In this document: positions 6,078 through 8,728 of the stretch, piece by piece
How the letters are laid out: every line of letters starts with the position of its first letter
Position numbering within the stretch: the stretch's first letter is position 1
Assembly (NCBI GenBank): GCA_021166815.1
Contig: JAJPEO010000004.1
Coordinates: 1 to 8,728 of the forward strand
Source: Nocardioides sp.
GTDB lineage: Bacteria; Actinomycetota; Actinomycetes; Propionibacteriales; Nocardioidaceae
Length of the DNA stretch: 8,728 nt
Reading direction: 5' to 3'
Position numbers and translations under genes: made by a program
Notes under the pieces: generated by a model
Told to the model about the DNA's origin: nothing
Seen by the model: the letters and a program-made list of their open reading frames with translations, nothing else
The model's database searches: none

Positions 6078-6083
6078 TAACCT
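6078..6083 (+). promoter_or_regulatory. Leaderless-type -10 for the proline dehydrogenase-proC operon
   Basis: TAACCT matches TANNNT and is followed by 7 nt and the ATG at 6091. No Shine-Dalgarno sequence precedes the ATG. It suggests that the proline gene pair has its own transcription start, separate from the ppx-isomerase pair. Confidence 0.5.
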
Positions 6084-6090
6084 GTGGCGC

Positions 6091-7026
6091 ATGTCACTCC
6101 TGCGTCAACCGATCCTCCTGCTCGCCCGCAGCCAGCGGATCAAGCACCTGGTCTCGACGATGCCCGTCTCGGCCGGGATCGTCGCCAGCTACGTGCCCGG
6201 CGAGCGCACCCGGGACGCGGTCGAGGCGACCTCGCGCCTGGTGTCGGACGGCCTGTACGTGTCCCTCGACCACCTCGGCGAGGACACCACCGACGCGTCG
6301 ATGGCCGATGCGACCGTGGCGGCGTACAAGGAGCTGCTGTCCCAGCTGGTCGACGCCGGGCTGTCCACCAGGGCGGAGGTGTCGGTCAAGCTGAGCGCCA
6401 TCGGCCAGGCCCTGCCGCAGCACGGCCACAAGATCGCGCTGGAGAACGCCCGAGACATCTGCCGGGCCGCACGCAACGCGGGCAGCATGGTCACCCTCGA
6501 CATGGAGGACCACACGACCACCGACTCGACGCTGGCGATCCTGCGCGAGCTGCGCAAGGACTTCCCCGAGACCGGCGGGGTGCTCCAGGCGATGCTGCAC
6601 CGCACCGAGGCCGACTGCCGGGCCCTGGCCCACGAGGGGTCGCGGGTGCGGTTGTGCAAGGGCGCCTACATGGAGCCCGAGGAGGTGGCCTACCAGGACT
6701 CCCTCGACGTCGACCGGTCCTACGTGAGGTGCCTCAAGGTGCTCATGGCCGGGCAGGGCTACCCGATGGTGGCGACCCACGACCCACGGATGATCCAGAT
6801 CGCGACCACCCTGGCGAGCCGCTTCGGCCGGCAGCCCGGGACCTACGAGTTCCAGATGCTCTACGGCATCCGCCCGGCGGAGCAGGCACGACTGGCGGCC
6901 GCGGGTGAGACGATGCGGGTGTACGTGCCCTACGGCACCCAGTGGTACGGCTACCTGATGCGTCGGATGGCCGAGAAGCCGCAGAACCTCGCCGTGTTCG
7001 TCCGATCACTGATCAGCAAGAAGTAG
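6091..7026 (+). CDS. Proline dehydrogenase (PRODH, monofunctional)
   Basis: A 311-residue flavoenzyme of the short bacterial PRODH (PutB-like) class. It oxidises L-proline to Δ1-pyrroline-5-carboxylate and passes electrons through FAD to the respiratory chain, usually while associated with the membrane. Motifs in order are VSVKLSAIG (98-106, with the flavin-side lysine), DMEDHTTTD, RLCKGAYMEPEEVAY (family RLVKGAY), VATHDPRMI, YEFQMLYGIR, and the C-terminal VYVPYGTQWYGYLMRRMAEKP, whose paired arginines bind the proline carboxylate. The length and motifs look complete, so it is not a PutA fusion. It has a leaderless-type start. ProC follows 9 bp downstream. No P5C dehydrogenase gene is in the window. 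Confidence 0.94.
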   Translation: MSLLRQPILLLARSQRIKHLVSTMPVSAGIVASYVPGERTRDAVEATSRLVSDGLYVSLDHLGEDTTDASMADATVAAYKELLSQLVDAGLSTRAEVSVKLSAIGQALPQHGHKIALENARDICRAARNAGSMVTLDMEDHTTTDSTLAILRELRKDFPETGGVLQAMLHRTEADCRALAHEGSRVRLCKGAYMEPEEVAYQDSLDVDRSYVRCLKVLMAGQGYPMVATHDPRMIQIATTLASRFGRQPGTYEFQMLYGIRPAEQARLAAAGETMRVYVPYGTQWYGYLMRRMAEKPQNLAVFVRSLISKK

Positions 7027-7029
7027 GAG
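7025..7029 (+). promoter_or_regulatory. Shine-Dalgarno of proC
   Basis: AGGAG overlaps the proline dehydrogenase stop codon (TAGGAG) and lies 6 nt before the proC ATG. It is the cleanest ribosome binding site in the window and fixes the proC start. It contrasts with the leaderless-type start of the first gene of the pair. Confidence 0.7.
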
Positions 7030-7035
7030 CCCCGC

Positions 7036-7836
7036 ATGACCACAGCCATCATCGGCGCCGGAGTGATGGGGGAGACCCTGCTGTCCGGGCTGGTCCGTGC
7101 CGGTCGGCGCGTCGACCAGATCATCGTCGGGGAGAAGCGCGAGGAGCGCGCCCGTGAGCTGGAGGAGCGCTACGGCGTGGCCGTCTGCTCCAACCGCGAG
7201 GCGGCTGCGAAGGCAGAGACGGTCGCCCTGGTCGTCAAGCCGCAGGACATGGCCGACGTGCTCGAGGAGATCGCCCCGGAGCTGCACCCCGGCCAGCTCG
7301 TCGTCTCCCTGGCAGCCGGCATCACCACCGCCTTCATCGAGTCCCGCGTGCCCGAGGGCGTGGCCGTCGTCCGCGTCATGCCCAACACGCCCGCGCTCGT
7401 CGACGAGGGGATGGCGGCCATCGCGCCCGGCTCCCACTGCGACGACTCCCACCTGGCCGAGGCCGAGTCGCTGATGGCGTCCACCGGCAAGGTGCTGCGG
7501 ATCCCGGAGAAGCAGATGGACGCGGTGACGGCCATCTCCGGCTCGGGCCCGGCCTACATCTTCTTCGTCGTGGAGTCGATGATCGAGGCCGGCGTCCACC
7601 TCGGCCTGCCGCGCGCGACGGCCACCGACCTCGTGGTGCAGACGTTGGTCGGCAGCGCGAGGATGCTGCAGGAGACCGGCACCCACCCGACCGTCCTGCG
7701 CGAGCAGGTCACCTCGCCCTCGGGCACCACCGCCAGTGCGTTGCGCGAGCTCGAGATCCACCGCGTCCGGGCCGCGTTCCTCGCTGCGATGGAGGCTGCG
7801 CGCAACCGTTCTCGCGAGCTCGCCGAGGGCAGTTGA
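7036..7836 (+). CDS. proC: Pyrroline-5-carboxylate reductase
   Basis: A 266-residue cytosolic enzyme that reduces Δ1-pyrroline-5-carboxylate to L-proline with NAD(P)H, the last step of proline synthesis. The N-terminal Rossmann motif is IIGAGVMGETLLSGL (5-19), VVKPQDM follows the dinucleotide-binding strands, then VVRVMPNTPALVDEG. The C-terminal dimerisation and active-site signature runs from AISGSGPAYIFFVVESMIEAG to REQVTSPSGTTASALRELE, the P5CR PROSITE-type pattern. The length is normal and all motifs are present. The start is fixed by AGGAG 6 nt upstream. It is in one transcription unit with proline dehydrogenase and is followed by a strong terminator. ProC next to ppx and the TIM-barrel gene resembles the Rv0496-Rv0500 order in mycobacteria. 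Confidence 0.97.
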   Translation: MTTAIIGAGVMGETLLSGLVRAGRRVDQIIVGEKREERARELEERYGVAVCSNREAAAKAETVALVVKPQDMADVLEEIAPELHPGQLVVSLAAGITTAFIESRVPEGVAVVRVMPNTPALVDEGMAAIAPGSHCDDSHLAEAESLMASTGKVLRIPEKQMDAVTAISGSGPAYIFFVVESMIEAGVHLGLPRATATDLVVQTLVGSARMLQETGTHPTVLREQVTSPSGTTASALRELEIHRVRAAFLAAMEAARNRSRELAEGS

Positions 7837-7865
7837 ACGCTCATCCTGACTAGACCGCAATGGCC

Positions 7866-7894
7866 CGAAAACCCCCTTCAAATGGGGGTTTTCG
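7866..7894. terminator. Strong intrinsic terminator after proC
   Basis: A perfect 11-bp stem (CGAAAACCCCC with GGGGGTTTTCG) surrounds a 7-nt loop (TTCAAAT), about 30 bp after the proC stop. The descending arm carries the GGGGGTTTT run, and ATTT follows shortly after. The opposite strand also reads GGGGGTTTT, so it could stop transcription from both sides. It is the clearest terminator in the window. Confidence 0.88.
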
Positions 7895-7899
7895 CGCAT

Positions 7900-7919
7900 T
7901 TGTGATCCCTTGGTCACAA
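7900..7919. promoter_or_regulatory. Dyad TTGTGA-N8-TCACAA upstream of the secreted protein gene
   Basis: A perfect 6-bp inverted repeat immediately after the proC terminator and about 90 bp before the secreted protein start, in promoter position. The half-sites resemble those of CRP/FNR regulators (TGTGA...TCACA), but the spacer is 8 bp instead of the usual 6, so assignment to a CRP homologue is doubtful. Confidence 0.35.
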
Positions 7920-7954
7920 TTCGTTGAGATACCCCCATGGGCATTCCAGGATGT

Positions 7955-7986
7955 AGGTGGAAGGCAGTGCCTTCTGCCTTCCACCT
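7955..7986 (+). promoter_or_regulatory. Perfect 13-bp hairpin in the leader of the secreted protein gene
   Basis: The arms 7955-7967 (AGGTGGAAGGCAG) and 7974-7986 (CTGCCTTCCACCT) are exact reverse complements with a 6-nt loop (TGCCTT). The hairpin ends 21 bp before the ATG at 8008. No T-run follows, so it is unlikely to be a simple terminator. It may be an mRNA-stabilising or translation-controlling leader structure, or a DNA operator. The left arm contains AGGTGG, but it is too far from the start to act as a ribosome binding site. Confidence 0.6.
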
Positions 7987-8007
7987 TCGAGGAATGGGGT
8001 GGGGACA

Positions 8008-8728
8008 ATGTCCACGAACAACGCGACGCGCGGGTGGGTGCGAACCGCACTCGCGCTGGGCATGGCGGGGCTCTTGGCCGTGCTGGCGGGAGGCATCCTG
8101 CTGGCCGTCGGCAGCAGCGCGTCCGCGGAGCCATGCGTCCCGGAGGACGCGTGGACCGAGACCACCGACTGGGTGCTCGAGGCGCCCGGCGAAGGCTGGT
8201 ACCAGGTCGACGAGCAGGTCGTCGTCGACGAGGAGGCCTACGACGAGATCGTGGGCTACACCAACTGGACGTGGAACCCCGGCAACGCCGAGTGGGACGA
8301 GGACGACCCGCTGGGGCCGCCCTGGCCGCACGAGCGGTGGAGCGAGAACCAGGGCAACCACAGCGGTCACCCGCAACCCGGTGACCCAGGGGTCAACGAG
8401 CGCGGCAACTACGACATGGGTAAGCCCGGCAGGGCCGACTGGTTCCACTGGGAGGCCGTGGTCGAGCACCACGACGCAGTGACCCACGTCGAGTACAAGT
8501 TCGCCTACGACCACCCGGCCGTGGTGTGCGAGCCGACCGAGGAACCGACCGAGGAACCGACCGAGGAACCGACCGAAGAGCCGACCGAGGAACCGACCGA
8601 GGAACCGACCGAGGAACCGACCGAGGTCCTGCCCGACGACGCCACCTCGACGCCGACGCCGACGCCTGCGCCCGAGGTCAAGGACGACACCGCGCTGCCC
8701 ACGACGGTCACCGCCGGCACCGTCGGCT
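8008..8728 (+). CDS. Secreted, probably cell-surface protein with EEPT repeats; 3' end outside window
   Basis: The frame is open to the window edge: 240 residues are visible and there is no stop. Residues 1-40 form a signal peptide with arginines at 8 and 12, a long hydrophobic core (about 14-35) and an ASA-E cleavage site after A40. The mature domain (41-174) is acidic and rich in Trp, Tyr and Asn/His (for example YTNWTWNPGNAEW and RADWFHWEAVV), with only two cysteines, C43 and C174, at its borders; a disulphide between them is likely. From E175 comes EPT and then seven EEPT units (178-205), followed by a Thr/Pro stretch (TSTPTPTPAP). Such tails usually span the cell wall, and a sorting signal or membrane anchor may lie beyond the window. 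The start is ATG at 8008 with G-rich sequence (GGGG) 3 nt upstream. I do not recognise the domain family. Confidence 0.85.
   Translation, partial: MSTNNATRGWVRTALALGMAGLLAVLAGGILLAVGSSASAEPCVPEDAWTETTDWVLEAPGEGWYQVDEQVVVDEEAYDEIVGYTNWTWNPGNAEWDEDDPLGPPWPHERWSENQGNHSGHPQPGDPGVNERGNYDMGKPGRADWFHWEAVVEHHDAVTHVEYKFAYDHPAVVCEPTEEPTEEPTEEPTEEPTEEPTEEPTEEPTEVLPDDATSTPTPTPAPEVKDDTALPTTVTAGTVG
8530..8622 (+). repeat. 12-bp tandem repeat (GAGGAACCGACC) encoding EEPT
   Basis: One partial unit (8530-8538, EPT) is followed by seven complete 12-bp units (8539-8622). Six units are identical at the DNA level; the fourth (8575-8586) has GAAGAG for GAGGAA, which is synonymous. The high nucleotide identity suggests recent expansion by slippage or recombination. 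As the unit is a multiple of three, copy-number change alters tail length without breaking the frame. Confidence 0.93.

Noticed and set aside
3725..6097. 790-codon open frame on the minus strand, antisense to ppx and the isomerase gene
   Set aside because: Only its last 156 codons (from ATG 4195) look like a protein, namely the lipoprotein with a correctly placed signal peptide. The upstream part is low-complexity antisense read-through of two genes with clear family motifs, as expected in high-GC DNA.
7900..7919. Canonical CRP-type binding site
   Set aside because: The half-sites TGTGA and TCACA fit, but the spacer is 8 bp where the consensus has 6, so I list it only as an unassigned dyad.
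7860..8384. Open frame starting at the ATG just before the proC terminator hairpin
   Set aside because: It reads through the terminator and then out of frame through the secreted protein gene, whose signal peptide and repeats identify the real frame.
7006..8514. 502-codon open frame on the minus strand opposite proC and the secreted protein
   Set aside because: It runs across the proC terminator and the intergenic region, has biased shadow composition (Val/Gly/Asp/Leu/His rich) and shows no motif; proC on the other strand is certain.
8530..8622. Phase-variable ON/OFF switch by repeat slippage
   Set aside because: The 12-bp unit is a multiple of three, so gain or loss of units preserves the reading frame. 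Only length variation is expected.

Overview
The window comes from a high-GC actinobacterial chromosome, most likely Nocardioides or a close relative in the Propionibacteriales. The reasons are the strong G/C bias at third codon positions, GTG starts, DnaA boxes of the actinobacterial form TTGTCCACA, several starts that look leaderless, and a ppx - TIM-barrel isomerase - proC order. That order resembles the Mycobacterium tuberculosis Rv0496-Rv0498-Rv0500 neighbourhood (recalled, not searched). Genus-level placement is inference.

Left part (1-1469): a probable gene start on the minus strand runs off the left edge. A control region of about 400 bases without a gene follows. It holds three perfect DnaA boxes, two of them in a 14-bp perfect inverted repeat, then two small operator-like dyads and a strong terminator-type hairpin. 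A LacI-family regulator follows on the plus strand. No sugar transport or catabolic genes are next to it, so its ligand cannot be inferred.

Middle, minus strand (1502-4195): in transcription order these are a small lipoprotein, a cysteine-rich YkgJ/DUF3109-like protein, a glyoxalase-like (VOC) protein and a class I SAM methyltransferase. The last two are separated by one base. The cysteine-rich gene and probably the VOC gene have their own start signals, so this is a co-directional cluster more than one proven operon.

Right part, plus strand (4287-7836): an exopolyphosphatase-like Ppx/GppA protein overlaps a sugar phosphate isomerase/epimerase-type TIM barrel by an ATGA junction. A proline dehydrogenase with its own leaderless-type promoter and pyrroline-5-carboxylate reductase (ProC) follow, 9 bp apart. 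The last pair encodes opposite directions of the proline/P5C interconversion. A strong intrinsic terminator closes the block.

Right edge (7837-8728): after the terminator and a 13-bp perfect hairpin in the leader region, a gene starts for a secreted protein with a signal peptide, an acidic Trp-rich domain bracketed by two cysteines, and a seven-copy EEPT repeat. It runs off the window without a stop codon.

Most genes are conserved actinobacterial housekeeping or conserved-hypothetical genes. I see no transposase, integrase, tRNA, rRNA, CRISPR array or recognisable defence system. The points most worth a second look are the DnaA-box dyad away from any visible dnaA/dnaN, the repeated TANNNT-N6/7-start-codon architecture, the proline dehydrogenase/ProC pairing, and the leader hairpin before the surface protein.
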